Below the pieces are notes generated by a model. The model was not told where the DNA came from, made no database searches, and worked only from the letters and a program-made list of their open reading frames with translations. Shown here in pieces: positions 37,715-47,963 of a stretch of DNA of 64,000 bases. Within the stretch, counting starts at the first letter, position 1; the number at the start of each line of letters is the position of its first letter. Where the stretch lies: assembly GCF_001422405.1 (NCBI RefSeq), contig NZ_LMMV01000012.1:38376-102375 (forward strand), in the 5' to 3' direction. The translations under genes and the position numbers were made by a program. This DNA is from Pseudorhodoferax sp. Leaf267 (GTDB taxonomy: Bacteria > Pseudomonadota > Gammaproteobacteria > Burkholderiales > Burkholderiaceae_C).

Positions 37715-39844
37715 TCAGCGCGCCTTGACGCCGGCCCCGCGCACTTCGATGCGAACCTGGTCCAGCACCGCGCCGCGCGCATCGACCAGCTGCAGCTGGT
37801 GCCGGCCCGGCCAGGGCAGCCAGGCGAGTTCTGCGCCCCGGCCCAGCGGCTTTCCGTCCAGGCGCCAGCGCGCGTCCGCCCCCTGCGCGCGCAGGCGCAG
37901 GCGCTGGTGGGTGGGCGGGATGTCCGGGTCCAGCGCCACGATGCTGCCGTCGACCGGCGCCAGGATGCGCGGGGTGGCGGCCCTGTCGGCGGCCTTGGCG
38001 GCCAGCGCGAACAGCGGCTGCGCGGTGCCGGCCAGGAACCATTCGCTGCGCGCGGCCTCCAGGTCGTCGCCGAAGCGCACGGCGGTTTGCTGCAGGCCGG
38101 GCGGCGCAGCCGGCGCGCGGCTGGGCTGCTGGCGGTGCAGGTGGTGCATGAGCGCGGCCCAGACCGGCGCTGCGCCGCTGGTGCCGCTCACATCGTGCAT
38201 GGGCGCGCCGCCCGCGTTGCCGACCCACACGCCCACCGTGTAGCGCTGCGACCAGCCCACGGCCCAGTTGTCGCGCATGTCCTTGCTGGTGCCGGTTTTC
38301 ACGGCTGTCCAGATGCGCGTGGCCAGCACGCTGTCGGTGCCGAACGTGGGCGCGCGCGCGTTGGGGTCGGACAGGATGTCGCCGACGATGAAGGCGGCGC
38401 GCGGGTCGATGCCGGGGGTGCCGATGGGCGGCTGGGCGCCGGTGCGCAGTGTGGTCGCGCCGTAGCGGCCTCCGTTGGCCAGCGTGCGGTAGGCGTTCGT
38501 CAGCGCCAGCAGCGAGACCTCGGCGCTGCCCAGCGCCAGGCTGAAGCCATAGTGGTCGCCGGCCCTGGCCAGCGGCAGGCCCAGCGCGCCCAGCTGGCGC
38601 GCGAACGCATCGGGCGAGACCATGACGAGTGTGCGCACGGCCGGCACGTTCAGCGAGGCCGCCAGCGCCGTGCGCACCGAGACCGGGCCCTTGAAGCGCC
38701 GGTCGTAGTTCTGCGGGATGTACAGGCCGCTGGCCGTGGGGATGTGGGTGGGTGCGTCGTCCAGCAGCGAGGCAGCGGTCAGGCGCCGCTCGGCGATGGC
38801 CTGGGCGTACAGGAAGGGCTTGAGCGTGGAGCCGGGCTGGCGCTGCGCCAGCACGCCATCGACCTCGGCCGCGCGGCTCAGTGCGCCGGACGAGCCGACC
38901 CAGGCGAGCACCTCGCCGCTGGCGTTGTCGAGCACGACGAGCGCGCCGTCTTCGACGTGGCGGCCATGCAGCTCGCGCAGGTGCTGCGACAGTGTCTGCA
39001 CGGCGAAGCGCTGCAGGCCGGCGTCCAGGCTGCTGGTGACGCTCGGGCCGCCGGCGCCCTCCTTCAGCACCTGGCGCGCGGCATGCGGCGCGATGCCTTC
39101 GCTGGGTGCATGGGCGCGGCGCTGCAACGCGCCCAGCGTGAACAGCTCCAGGCCCTGGCAGTCACGCGCTTCGGTGCTGGCGCGCAGCACCTCGCAGGCC
39201 CGGCGCGCGACGACGCCGGGCGCCGCGTTCGGCCCGCGCACGAGCGCCGCGGCGACGGCCGCTTCGCGCGCATCCAGCCCATGCGCGGCCTTGCCGAACA
39301 GCGTGCGCGACAGCGCATCCAGCCCCACGATCTCGCCGCGGAACGGCACCAGGTTCAGGTAGGCCTCCAGGATCTGGTCCTTGCGCCAGTGGCGCTCCAG
39401 CCGCTGCGCGGCCACGGCCTGGCCCAGCTTCTGCGTGACCGTGCGCCCGCCCGGGCCCTGGCGCCAGTCCTCGTCCAGCAGGCCGGCCAGCTGCATGGTC
39501 AGCGTGGACGCGCCGCGCGTCCTGCTGTTCCACAGGTTGGCCCAGGCCGCAGCCGACACGGCGCGCCAGTCCACGCCGCTGTGCTGCCAGAACAGCCGGT
39601 CCTCGCTCATGACCATGGCCGTGCGCAGGGCGGGGGAGATGTCGGCCAGCGGCACCCAGGGGCCGCGGCGCACGGTGGCGTCTGTCCGCACGCGCTGCAG
39701 CAGCTCGCCGTCGCGCGCCAATACCAGGGTGTCGGAGGGGCGGTGGTCGGCGCGGACTTCGTGGTAGGTAGGCAGGGCGGCGGCGTGGGTGGAGGTCGCG
39801 CTGAGCACGATCACGACGTGAATCAGTCGCTGCCGAACATCCAT
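37715..39844 (-). CDS. pbpC: Penicillin-binding protein 1C
   Basis: 709 residues. A signal anchor ([18 protein letters not shown]) leads to a GT51 glycosyltransferase ([28 protein letters not shown]), a transpeptidase with the SxxK box [14 protein letters not shown] and the KTGTS box [14 protein letters not shown], and the C-terminal PBP1C-specific domain ([18 protein letters not shown]). It makes and crosslinks peptidoglycan. It is usually paired with the alpha-2-macroglobulin gene, found here 860 bp away on the same strand but separated by vapBC. ATG 39844 gives the expected N-terminus. Confidence 0.93.
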   Translation of the reverse strand: MDVRQRLIHVVIVLSATSTHAAALPTYHEVRADHRPSDTLVLARDGELLQRVRTDATVRRGPWVPLADISPALRTAMVMSEDRLFWQHSGVDWRAVSAAAWANLWNSRTRGASTLTMQLAGLLDEDWRQGPGGRTVTQKLGQAVAAQRLERHWRKDQILEAYLNLVPFRGEIVGLDALSRTLFGKAAHGLDAREAAVAAALVRGPNAAPGVVARRACEVLRASTEARDCQGLELFTLGALQRRAHAPSEGIAPHAARQVLKEGAGGPSVTSSLDAGLQRFAVQTLSQHLRELHGRHVEDGALVVLDNASGEVLAWVGSSGALSRAAEVDGVLAQRQPGSTLKPFLYAQAIAERRLTAASLLDDAPTHIPTASGLYIPQNYDRRFKGPVSVRTALAASLNVPAVRTLVMVSPDAFARQLGALGLPLARAGDHYGFSLALGSAEVSLLALTNAYRTLANGGRYGATTLRTGAQPPIGTPGIDPRAAFIVGDILSDPNARAPTFGTDSVLATRIWTAVKTGTSKDMRDNWAVGWSQRYTVGVWVGNAGGAPMHDVSGTSGAAPVWAALMHHLHRQQPSRAPAAPPGLQQTAVRFGDDLEAARSEWFLAGTAQPLFALAAKAADRAATPRILAPVDGSIVALDPDIPPTHQRLRLRAQGADARWRLDGKPLGRGAELAWLPWPGRHQLQLVDARGAVLDQVRIEVRGAGVKAR

Positions 39845-39880
39845 CAGGCGTACCCGGCCTCTTGTTTGACGTCGCATCAG

Positions 39881-39909
39881 ATGGTAGATAGCATGAGGCA
39901 TACCATGCT
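39881..39909. promoter_or_regulatory. Nested inverted repeats, candidate vapBC operator
   Basis: ATGGTA (39881-39886) pairs with TACCAT (39901-39906), and AGCATG (39890-39895) with CATGCT (39904-39909). They lie 17 bases before the vapB start and in the region shared with the divergent pbpC promoter, so VapBC autoregulation could also affect pbpC. Confidence 0.55.
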
Positions 39910-39925
39910 CCTCGGGAGATCGACC

Positions 39926-40180
39926 ATGCAACAGACAGCCAAGGTATTTGTGACCGGCCGCAGCCAGGCGGTGCGCTTGCCACGTGAGTTTCGGTTTGCG
40001 GAATCCGAAGTGTTCATTCGCCGCGACCCGTTGACGGGCGATGTCGTCCTGTCACGCAAGCCGGCGGATTGGCAGGGATTTCTGGATGCCGTCGCGCAGA
40101 CGCCGGATGTGGACGACTTCCTCGCTGAACGCACGCAGACGCGCACACAGCGGGATCCTTTCGAGGGCTGGGCTGAATGA
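39926..40180 (+). CDS. vapB: VapB-type antitoxin (SpoVT/AbrB domain)
   Basis: 84 residues. The N-terminal AbrB-like DNA-binding fold has [20 protein letters not shown]; the C-terminal part ([20 protein letters not shown]) should wrap the toxin. GGGAG precedes the ATG. The stop overlaps the vapC start as ATGA, the normal coupling for this pair. Confidence 0.9.
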   Translation: MQQTAKVFVTGRSQAVRLPREFRFAESEVFIRRDPLTGDVVLSRKPADWQGFLDAVAQTPDVDDFLAERTQTRTQRDPFEGWAE

Positions 40181-40593
40181 GCGCCATTCCCTCGGGCGGG
40201 TTGTACCTGTTGGACACCAACATCGTCAGCCATGTCATTCGAGCAAAGGACGCCAGCCTGCTGACTCGCCTTGGGCAGACGCCGATAGGCAGGGTCGCCA
40301 TCTCCAGCGTGAGCTTGGCAGAACTGGAATACGGCTGGCAGCGCGTCGGGCGCCCGCAAGGGCTGCGCCGTCGCATCGACGAGTTCTTGCTGCGGGCCGA
40401 CGTGCTGGTGTGGAACGACGGCGTTGCGAGGTGCTATGGCGAGGTCCGTGCCGCGTGGGAGGCACGGGGCGTGAGCCTCGCGGATCTGGACATGATGATC
40501 GCGGCGCACGCTGTGGCAACAGCCTCCGTTCTGGTGAGCCGAGACCGGGCCTTTCGACATGTGCCGGATCGACTGACCGTAGAGATTTGGTAG
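40177..40593 (+). CDS. vapC: VapC-type PIN-domain toxin
   Basis: 138 residues. PIN-domain acidic residues are in [19 protein letters not shown] and [11 protein letters not shown], with [10 protein letters not shown] at the end, so the nuclease site looks intact. VapC toxins cut tRNA-fMet or rRNA when freed of VapB. The module sits on the plus strand between two minus-strand genes that are otherwise usual neighbours. Confidence 0.92.
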   Translation: MSAIPSGGLYLLDTNIVSHVIRAKDASLLTRLGQTPIGRVAISSVSLAELEYGWQRVGRPQGLRRRIDEFLLRADVLVWNDGVARCYGEVRAAWEARGVSLADLDMMIAAHAVATASVLVSRDRAFRHVPDRLTVEIW

Positions 40594-40703
40594 CGCGCCT
40601 TCAGAGGGCCCACGCCCCAACCTTCCAGAAGATGCAGCAGTTTTCACCATGTTTTGCGCCATCTCCAGATCACGATGAAAAGCGTCGAGGAACAACGCAC
40701 TTC

Positions 40704-43700
40704 CTACCGCGCCTCCACCTTCACACGCGCATTCGGCAGCGCCCCGAACATCTCCGGCGCATACAAGGCCTCGACCCGCGTCGGCGGCAGCGCGAAGTCG
40801 CCCACGTTGTTGAGCCGCAGCGTGTAGACGGCCTTCATCGTGCCGCGTGGCAGGAAGTCGTAGTAGCCCCGGTAGGCCTCGAAGCTGCGTTCCTCGAACG
40901 CCGGCCAGCCGGCCGCGCCCTGGCGCTCGCCCTGGGTGGCGATGGCCGAGTCGCGGCCCAGGCCGCTGCCCAGGATGGTGGCGCCGCCGGGGATGGGGTC
41001 GCTCAGCACCACCCAGGTCATGTCGCTCGCGGCCGTGACTTCCAGCGTGACGCGCAGCACGTCGCCACGGCTGTACCTGCCCGCGACGGCCTGCTCGACG
41101 GGGGTGATGGTCTTGGCGATGCGGTACCCCGCGTCGAACGGCGCTTTCAGCGGCACGGCCGCCAGCGATTGCAGCGTGAGCCAGGGCTTGCCCGTGCCCT
41201 GCTGCGCCACCTCCACCGTGCCCATGCCGCCCGTGGGCCAGGGCAGGAAGGCGGTGTTGCCGCGCAGGGCGCCCGGCGCGGCTGGCGCGCCGAAGCCACC
41301 GGCCTGGTGCGGCGCGCCGCTGGCGTCCGTGCTCTGCACGCGCTCGACCTTGGCCCAGTCCACGCTGGCCGCGGCATCGCCCAGGCGCGCAGTCGTGACG
41401 CCCGCAACCGGCGTGGTTTCGAACTTCGCGGAGAACTTCTCCAGCGCCAGCCCGCCCCACAAGTTGGCCGTGGTGGTCTGCCAGGCGCCGCGTTGCTGGC
41501 GCGCGATGAAGCCGGCCGCCAGGCGGCCCATGTCGTCCTTCCACGCGGCGTCGTCCATCACGGCCAGCAGCAGGCGCGCGGCGTTCACGTCGCCGTTGAC
41601 CATGAGCCACCACCACTGGTCGTCGCGCTCGGTGCTGAAGACCATCTTGGTGCCGCTGGTCGCGATGCGCGCGCGCAGCACCTGCTGGGCCTCGGCCAGC
41701 CGCTGCTCGCGCTGCGGCGCGTCGGCCACGCGCTTGAGGACGCTGAGCCAGTCGATCACGGCATGCGTGGGCCATTGGTTGGGCGCGACGGTGATGCTGG
41801 CCAGCATGCGGCCCTGGGCCCGGCCGCTACGCGACAGGGCTTCGAGCGCGGCCAGCTTGCGCACGTCGAGGTCGGCGCGCGGGCTCCAGAACTCGCGCTG
41901 CAAACGGCCTTCGACGAAGGCGACCAGGCCGTTCTCCATCTGCGTGCGCAAGGCCTCGGGCAGGGCGAAGGCCGGCTGCAGCGTTGAAGCTTCATGCGTG
42001 GCCGCCAGCAGGTAGGCCGTCAGCGTGTCGCTGCCGCGGTTGGCGCTGCCGTCTCGCGGTGGGAAGTAGTGCGCCAGGCCATCGCCGTCCAGATAGGTCG
42101 GCATCTGCGCGACCACGCCCTGCCAGCGCTTGGCATCGCGCAGGCCGATGGCCTTGCTGGTCTGCTGCTCCAGGCAGGAGTACGGGTAGTTGGCGAACCA
42201 GTCGCGCACGCCCGGCAGGCCTTCGGCCAGGCGCGGCTGCAGCGCGAGCTGCAGGCCGCCGCGTGCGCGGCCTTCGTTCGCCAGCGCGTCGGCCGGGGGC
42301 TGCACGGGCAGGCTGAACGGGCCGTCGAGCTGCACCAGCGTGGCCTGCTGCACGGTTAGCGGCACGGCGGGCAGGATGCGCTGGCTGGCCTTGAGCGCAT
42401 CGCGGGCGCCGCTCGCCTGGTCCTTGGCCTCGATCTCCCACAGGATGGCCTCGGCGCGCGTCTGCGCGAGCTGCGCCGGGGCTGTCACGTCCCAGACCAC
42501 TTCACGCGCTTCGCCGGCGGGAATGTCCACGGTCTGCGCGGGCAGCGTCAGCAGCGTGGCGCGTGGCGCCACGTCCACCTTCATGGCCTTGGTTGTCGTG
42601 TTGCGCAGGGTCAGCTGCGCGCGAAACTTGTCGTCCTCGCGCACCAGCGGCGGCAGGCCGCTGATGATCTGCAGGTCCTGCGTGGTGCGGATGCTGGCCT
42701 GGCCGGTGCCGAACAAGGCCGTGCCCGCATCGGCCACGGCGACGATCTTGAAGGTGGTCAGCGCGTCGTTGAGCGGCACGGTTACCACGGCTTGGCCGTT
42801 CGCATCCAGCACCACGCGCGGGTTCCACAGCAGCAGCGTGTCCAGCAGCTCGCGCGTCGCGCCGCGGCCACCGCCGCCGCCGGCCGGCACGGCTTTGCGG
42901 CCATAGTGCCGGCGGCCGATGATTTCCATCTGCGCCGTGGACGTCTCCACGCCCCAGGCGCGGCGCTGCAGCATGGCGGCAAGCAGGTTCCAGCTGTCGT
43001 TGGGCATCAGCTCCAGCAGCGCCTGGTCCACGGCGGCCAGCGCCACCTCGGCGTTGGCAGCGGGCTTGCCGTCGGGCAACGTGGCCTGGATCGTCACGCG
43101 GGCCTGGCCGCGCACCTGGTAGGTGGGCTGGTCGGCCGCGACCTTCACGTCGATCTGGTGCGCGCGCGTGCCCACGCGCAGCTCGGCCACGCCCAGGCGG
43201 AACGCGGGCTTGGACAGATCGACCAACGCGCTCGGCGCCACGTACTCGCGGCCCTCATGCCAGAACGCCGTCCACCACTCGCGCGGCGCCTTGTAGCCCC
43301 AGGTGAACAGCGAATACCAGGGCACCTCGCGCAGCCGGCCGCGCAGCACGAGCGCGCTCACGTAGACGTTCGGCCCCCAGCCTTCCTCGATCTTGAGTTC
43401 CAGCGTCGGGTCCTGCCCGTTCAGCTGCACCACGCGGTGCGACAGCACGCCTTCGCGCTCCACCGTGACCAGCGCGGTCGCGTAGCGGAACGGCATGCGC
43501 AGCTGCAGCCTGGCGGTCTCGCCCGGCGCATAGTCCTTCTTCTCGGGCAAGAGGTCGATGCGGTCGTGGTTCTCACCGCCGAACCACAGCTCGCCCTGGC
43601 GCGTGACGTAGACCGAGCTGGCCGCCTGCACGGCGAGGCCGGCGGCGTCCTTGGCCGTCACGACCAACTCGACCTCGCCGGCCTCGGCGAGTTTGGCCTC

Positions 43701-46652
43701 GCACAGCAGCAGGCCGCGCGCGTCGCTCTTGCCGCTGCACACGCTGCCCAGGTCCTTGCCCTCGCTCTTGTTGTCGTAGGTGTAGAAGCCGCCGACCATG
43801 CGCTTGCGGCTGGTGGTCACGATGCGCGCGATGGCCGTCACCTCCAGCGCCACGCCGGCCTGCGGCTTGCCGGCCAGGTCGAGCGCCAGCGCCTGGAAGC
43901 GGATCTTCTGCGCGCTGGAGACCCAGCCCTCGGTCTTGATGCCGGCTACCACGCCGGCCGGCCACACGGTGGCGGTGCTACGCAGCGTCTGCACCTCGCC
44001 GTTCGGGTCGGCGTAGGTCGCCTCCAGCAGCAGCTCCTGCGCGCGCGGCGCGGCGGGGATCTTGTCGATGGTCAGCTTGCCGGCGCCGCTGGCGTCCAGG
44101 TTCAGCGCCAGCTTGTCGGCGATGACGCGCGGGCCGCTCGTGGCCTCGGGCTCTTCCTCGTCTTCGTTCGAAGGGTTGGCGGCGCGGTCACGCGGCGGCG
44201 TGAAGCTGAACGCGTCGAAGCCGTCGAAGTGCAGCGCGCGGTCGCGCAGCAAGGCCGACACGCGCACCGGCAGGTTGGCCGCGCCGCCGCCCGACACATA
44301 GTTCACCTGCACGTTCGTCGGCACGCTTTCGGGCTTGACCAGCGGCCTGGCGTCTGCCGGCGCGATGCGGCCCTCCAGCACCGGCAGGCGGAATTCCTCG
44401 ACGCGGAACTGGCCGGACGGCAGGCTGCGCGCGTCTCGTTCGCCGCCCTGCAGCAGCGCCACCTCGTAGGCGCCCAGCTTGGCAGCCGGCGGCAGCGCGA
44501 ACTGGCTCTCGGCGCTCTGGCCGCCGGTGGCGGTCTTGCGCCAGGCCAGCGGCTGCGTGAACTGCTGGCCGCTGCCCACGTGCGTGATCTGCAGCCGCGT
44601 GGGGAACTGCTCGGGCAGGGCCAGGCCCTTGGCCGTCTCGGTGCGCAGCAGGTGCTTCATCGCCACCGTCTCGCCGGCGCGCAGCAGCGTGCGGTCGAAG
44701 ATGGTGTGGGCGCGCAGGTCGGGGTTCGGATCCTGGCTGGTGGGCACGTCGAAGCGCCAGGGCTCGATGCCACGGTTCCAGTCGCTGAACGTGAAGGCCA
44801 TGTCGTCCACGCCTTTCGCGTCGCGCGCGCGGGCCGTGACGAACCAGGATGGCGCGGTGTAGTCGTCGTCCCGGTCGTTGCAGGCGGGCGGCTGGGGCGA
44901 CAGGCCGGCCAGCTGCACCACGCCCTGCGCGTCGGTCGTGCCGCTGGCCACCGGCTTGCCACGGCAGTCCGACACGGCCACGCGCGCGCCGGCCACGGGC
45001 TGGCCCTTGTCCAGCGTGGTCACCCAGGCGAGCGCGTTCTCGCGGCCCAGCTTGAAATGCACGCCCAAATTGGTCACCAGGGCCGAGCTGCGCACGACCA
45101 TGGTCCGCTGCGGGCCGTAGCGCTCGTCCAGCAGCGCGGCGCCCAGGCGTTTGGAGCTGATCTCCAGCACGTGGAAGCCGGGCGTGAGCGGGATGCCCAC
45201 CACCTCGAACAAGCGCGGGTCGGAGGTCGCGGGCTTGGGCAGGTCCATCGCCCGCACGCCGGCCTGGCCGGCCAGCAACGACAGCATGCGCGTCTGCACC
45301 CACTCGCGCTGATCGCTGTCGACGATGCGCGGCAGCGGTGTCGTGAGTTCGGCCGCGGCGCGCTTGCGCAGCACGGTGGCGTTGTCATAGCGCTGCAGTT
45401 TGCGGAACCAGGCCAGGATCTCGGCGTCGCTCTCGGGCCGCAGGTTGGCCACGCGCGCATCGGCCGCGATCGCCTTGGCGGCCAGCGGCAGTTGCGCTTC
45501 GACGTTGCGCAGCGTCACGGGCAGCATGGGCGGGCTGTCGGGCTCGGCGAAGCGCTCGACGATGCCGAAGGGCGCGGCGGCGAACTTGGCCAGCGGCGGC
45601 ATCGCGCCCGTGGCCACCTGCAGCGGGTAGCTGTCGGCATTGGCCAGTGCGCGGCCGGCGTCGTCCTTGAAGTTGGCTGGCAGCACGATGCTGTGGTTGG
45701 CGCTCTCGGCAAACGGCGGGGCGAACTGCACGCCGGTGACCTGGGCGTCCTTGTCCTGCGCCTCGAACGTGGGCGCGACGGACTGGCTGCCCGTCTTGAG
45801 CCGTATCGCCTCGGCCAGCGCGCGCGGCACGGGCGCGTTGAACTGCAGCCGCAGCGGCCGGATCGGCAGGCAGGCCGCGTTCGCGTTCTCGCGCTCGCAC
45901 GAGAAGCTGGCCGTGAACGGCTCGCGCACCTTGAAGTTGAAGCGCTTCTCCACGTTGTTGGCGATGCCGCTGGGCGTGGCCACGCCGGTGCCGAACACCA
46001 GCTGCACCTCGGCCGATGGCGGCAGGCGACGGTTGCAGGCCAGCGTCTGCACGGCCAGCGGTGCCTTGGCGGCTTCCTCGTCCAGGCGCCGGGCTTTTAG
46101 CAGCGCGGCGCGCTCGGCGCCCTCGACCAGCTTCACCGGCACGCGCTCGCCCAGTCCCTCGACCTGGCACCACACGTTGGCCTGCACGCTCGCCAGCGTG
46201 GCCGGGCCGTTGAGCCGCAGCACGAAATACTGCTCTTCGTCGATGGCGCCGCCATAGGGCCGGGTGTTGCGCACGAAAGGCCCGCCGGTGTTGAACGCAA
46301 AGCTGGTGTGCCCGGTGAGCGCCTGGTTCTGCGGCGACTGGAAGCCGGGGGCGGCGGCGATCGTGCAGCGCACGCCGGGCGGCAGGTCGTCCTGGAACTG
46401 CCAGACCCACTCGCGCGCGCTGTTCCAGCGGCCCGTGCCGCGGCCGGCGGCGTTGTCGCTGCAGCTGACGGTGGCGGGCGGCTTGGCGGCCGCATCGCCG
46501 GAGCGCACGGCGTCGGCATCGAAGCGCAGCACGACCTGGCGCACCTGGGCGACCTCGCCTTGCGGCGAGGCGTTGGTGATCTGCAGGGCCTGGGCGGCAC
46601 TGGCCGCCGTGAGGGCCAGGACGGCGGTAAGAAAAAAAGAGGGGAAGGCCAC
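40704..46652 (-). CDS. yfhM: Bacterial alpha-2-macroglobulin (YfhM type)
   Basis: 1982 residues, a full-length periplasmic protease trap. Signal peptide ends near AASAAQA; there is no lipobox Cys, unlike E. coli YfhM. The MG domains carry a MG1/bait-region layout, and the thioester motif CLEQ is intact at Cys1493 (YSCLEQQTSKAI), with the terpenoid-cyclase-like alpha/alpha domain after it. The thioester captures proteases that breach the outer membrane, and the PBP1C partner is thought to repair the wall. pbpC lies downstream on the same strand beyond vapBC. Confidence 0.93.
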   Translation of the reverse strand: MAFPSFFLTAVLALTAASAAQALQITNASPQGEVAQVRQVVLRFDADAVRSGDAAAKPPATVSCSDNAAGRGTGRWNSAREWVWQFQDDLPPGVRCTIAAAPGFQSPQNQALTGHTSFAFNTGGPFVRNTRPYGGAIDEEQYFVLRLNGPATLASVQANVWCQVEGLGERVPVKLVEGAERAALLKARRLDEEAAKAPLAVQTLACNRRLPPSAEVQLVFGTGVATPSGIANNVEKRFNFKVREPFTASFSCERENANAACLPIRPLRLQFNAPVPRALAEAIRLKTGSQSVAPTFEAQDKDAQVTGVQFAPPFAESANHSIVLPANFKDDAGRALANADSYPLQVATGAMPPLAKFAAAPFGIVERFAEPDSPPMLPVTLRNVEAQLPLAAKAIAADARVANLRPESDAEILAWFRKLQRYDNATVLRKRAAAELTTPLPRIVDSDQREWVQTRMLSLLAGQAGVRAMDLPKPATSDPRLFEVVGIPLTPGFHVLEISSKRLGAALLDERYGPQRTMVVRSSALVTNLGVHFKLGRENALAWVTTLDKGQPVAGARVAVSDCRGKPVASGTTDAQGVVQLAGLSPQPPACNDRDDDYTAPSWFVTARARDAKGVDDMAFTFSDWNRGIEPWRFDVPTSQDPNPDLRAHTIFDRTLLRAGETVAMKHLLRTETAKGLALPEQFPTRLQITHVGSGQQFTQPLAWRKTATGGQSAESQFALPPAAKLGAYEVALLQGGERDARSLPSGQFRVEEFRLPVLEGRIAPADARPLVKPESVPTNVQVNYVSGGGAANLPVRVSALLRDRALHFDGFDAFSFTPPRDRAANPSNEDEEEPEATSGPRVIADKLALNLDASGAGKLTIDKIPAAPRAQELLLEATYADPNGEVQTLRSTATVWPAGVVAGIKTEGWVSSAQKIRFQALALDLAGKPQAGVALEVTAIARIVTTSRKRMVGGFYTYDNKSEGKDLGSVCSGKSDARGLLLCEAKLAEAGEVELVVTAKDAAGLAVQAASSVYVTRQGELWFGGENHDRIDLLPEKKDYAPGETARLQLRMPFRYATALVTVEREGVLSHRVVQLNGQDPTLELKIEEGWGPNVYVSALVLRGRLREVPWYSLFTWGYKAPREWWTAFWHEGREYVAPSALVDLSKPAFRLGVAELRVGTRAHQIDVKVAADQPTYQVRGQARVTIQATLPDGKPAANAEVALAAVDQALLELMPNDSWNLLAAMLQRRAWGVETSTAQMEIIGRRHYGRKAVPAGGGGGRGATRELLDTLLLWNPRVVLDANGQAVVTVPLNDALTTFKIVAVADAGTALFGTGQASIRTTQDLQIISGLPPLVREDDKFRAQLTLRNTTTKAMKVDVAPRATLLTLPAQTVDIPAGEAREVVWDVTAPAQLAQTRAEAILWEIEAKDQASGARDALKASQRILPAVPLTVQQATLVQLDGPFSLPVQPPADALANEGRARGGLQLALQPRLAEGLPGVRDWFANYPYSCLEQQTSKAIGLRDAKRWQGVVAQMPTYLDGDGLAHYFPPRDGSANRGSDTLTAYLLAATHEASTLQPAFALPEALRTQMENGLVAFVEGRLQREFWSPRADLDVRKLAALEALSRSGRAQGRMLASITVAPNQWPTHAVIDWLSVLKRVADAPQREQRLAEAQQVLRARIATSGTKMVFSTERDDQWWWLMVNGDVNAARLLLAVMDDAAWKDDMGRLAAGFIARQQRGAWQTTTANLWGGLALEKFSAKFETTPVAGVTTARLGDAAASVDWAKVERVQSTDASGAPHQAGGFGAPAAPGALRGNTAFLPWPTGGMGTVEVAQQGTGKPWLTLQSLAAVPLKAPFDAGYRIAKTITPVEQAVAGRYSRGDVLRVTLEVTAASDMTWVVLSDPIPGGATILGSGLGRDSAIATQGERQGAAGWPAFEERSFEAYRGYYDFLPRGTMKAVYTLRLNNVGDFALPPTRVEALYAPEMFGALPNARVKVEAR

Positions 46653-46699
46653 GCGGGAGTCCTTTGCTGGACCCCGCAGGTTAGCCGACGCCGGGCGGC

Positions 46700-47716
46700 T
46701 CAGCCGGTCGTGCGCTTGCGCCCGCGCGCCTTCGCGGCCGGCTGGGCTTCACGCGCATCCGAGCTCGCCGCGATCAGCTGGTCGAGCATGATGTCCTGGT
46801 CGGTGCTGAGCTTGTGCGGGAACACGGGCACGATGGTGACGACCTGGTCGCCGCGCGCGCCGCGCCGCTCCTTCGGAAAGCCCTGGCCCTGCAGCAGATA
46901 GGTCTGCAGGTCGCGGTTCAATTGCAGCGTCTGCGCGCCGGCCAGCGTGGGCACCTGCACGGTGCGGTTGGCGATCCAGGCGAAGCCGTTCACGCGCACC
47001 TCGCAGCGCACCGTGCCGTCGTCGTGCAGCTGGAACAGCGCATGCGGCGCGATCTGCACCTGGATCTCCAGGTCGGCCGGGGCGCTGCCGGCGCGGGCGC
47101 GCCGCGCGTCCACGTGCAGCAGGTCGCCATCGCGCACGCCATGCGGGATGCGCACCTGCACCTCGTAGCTGACCTCGCACTTGCAGGCGCCATCGCAGGT
47201 GGGGCAGGTGCGCCGCGCGATGCCGCCGCCCAGGCAGGCTTCGCACTCGATGCGCACGCTGGGCCAGCCGAACCAGGCGGAGCGCTGCTGGATGGCGCCG
47301 GAGCCGCCGCAGCTGGCGCAGTTGCCGCCCAGCACCTGGTGGCCCGCGCCGTCGCAGGTGGTGCAGGTCTCGGTGAGCTTGCCGCGCACCGGCTTGATGC
47401 AGCCGGCAGCGGCCTCCTCCAGCGTCAGCTTGATCTTGCGGCGGATCGGCGGGCGCTGCGGGCCCGGGTCGGCCGCTGGCGGGGCGGCCGGCTCGGGTTC
47501 GGGCGCCACCGGCTCGGCCATGGCCTCTGGCTGCTGCCGTGCGCGGCGGATGGCTTCGAAGGCCTGGTTGATGCGCTGCACCTTGGCGACTGCGGCAGCG
47601 CTGGCGTTGCGGTCGGGGTGCCATTGCGACACCAGGCGCCGCCAGGCGGCCTTGACTTCTTGTTCGCTCGCATCGACGGGCAGGCCCAGTTCGGCAAAAG
47701 CGTGGTCGGTGATCAA
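46700..47716 (-). CDS. DnaJ-like cochaperone with J domain and zinc fingers
   Basis: 338 residues. J domain with HPD in LVSQWHPDRNAS, then a Pro/Ala linker (about 70-90) in place of the Gly/Phe region, four CxxC repeats (CTTCDGAG, CASCGGSG, CEACLGGG, CPTCDGAC) and a C-terminal substrate-binding domain. Compared with DnaJ it is short and its fingers are degenerate in the Gly positions. The start is TTG at 47716, with GGGAG seven bases upstream. It is upstream of the macroglobulin gene by 47 bp and may be co-transcribed with it. Confidence 0.85.
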   Translation of the reverse strand: MITDHAFAELGLPVDASEQEVKAAWRRLVSQWHPDRNASAAAVAKVQRINQAFEAIRRARQQPEAMAEPVAPEPEPAAPPAADPGPQRPPIRRKIKLTLEEAAAGCIKPVRGKLTETCTTCDGAGHQVLGGNCASCGGSGAIQQRSAWFGWPSVRIECEACLGGGIARRTCPTCDGACKCEVSYEVQVRIPHGVRDGDLLHVDARRARAGSAPADLEIQVQIAPHALFQLHDDGTVRCEVRVNGFAWIANRTVQVPTLAGAQTLQLNRDLQTYLLQGQGFPKERRGARGDQVVTIVPVFPHKLSTDQDIMLDQLIAASSDAREAQPAAKARGRKRTTG

Positions 47717-47963
47717 AAAGGCGCTCCCTCGTGGCCAGCCACGCCGTGCAAGATGGCATCTCGTCGAGCGCCGGGCTGTGGGGCCAGATGGTAGTCGAAG
47801 CCTCCTTCGCCAAGCTGACGGCGAGCGCCCCTGGCCTGCGGCGCCGGCGGTGCGGCGGGAGGGGAATTGGGGTGGATTCCAGCGCTTTTTCAGCGCATCG
47901 CGCCGCGAGGTTGGCGGGCCTAATCACGGCTCGTTACATCAAGCAACATTCAGGGAACCTCCG

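Noticed and set aside
37799..39900. Plus-strand open frame running into vapB over pbpC
   Set aside because: Low-complexity composition and antisense to a clear PBP1C; the true vapB starts at 39926 with its own ribosome-binding site.
42792..46100. Antisense open frame of about 1100 codons across the macroglobulin gene
   Set aside because: Long antisense frames are expected in GC-rich genes with strong codon bias; it has His/Arg/Gly-rich composition with no domain.
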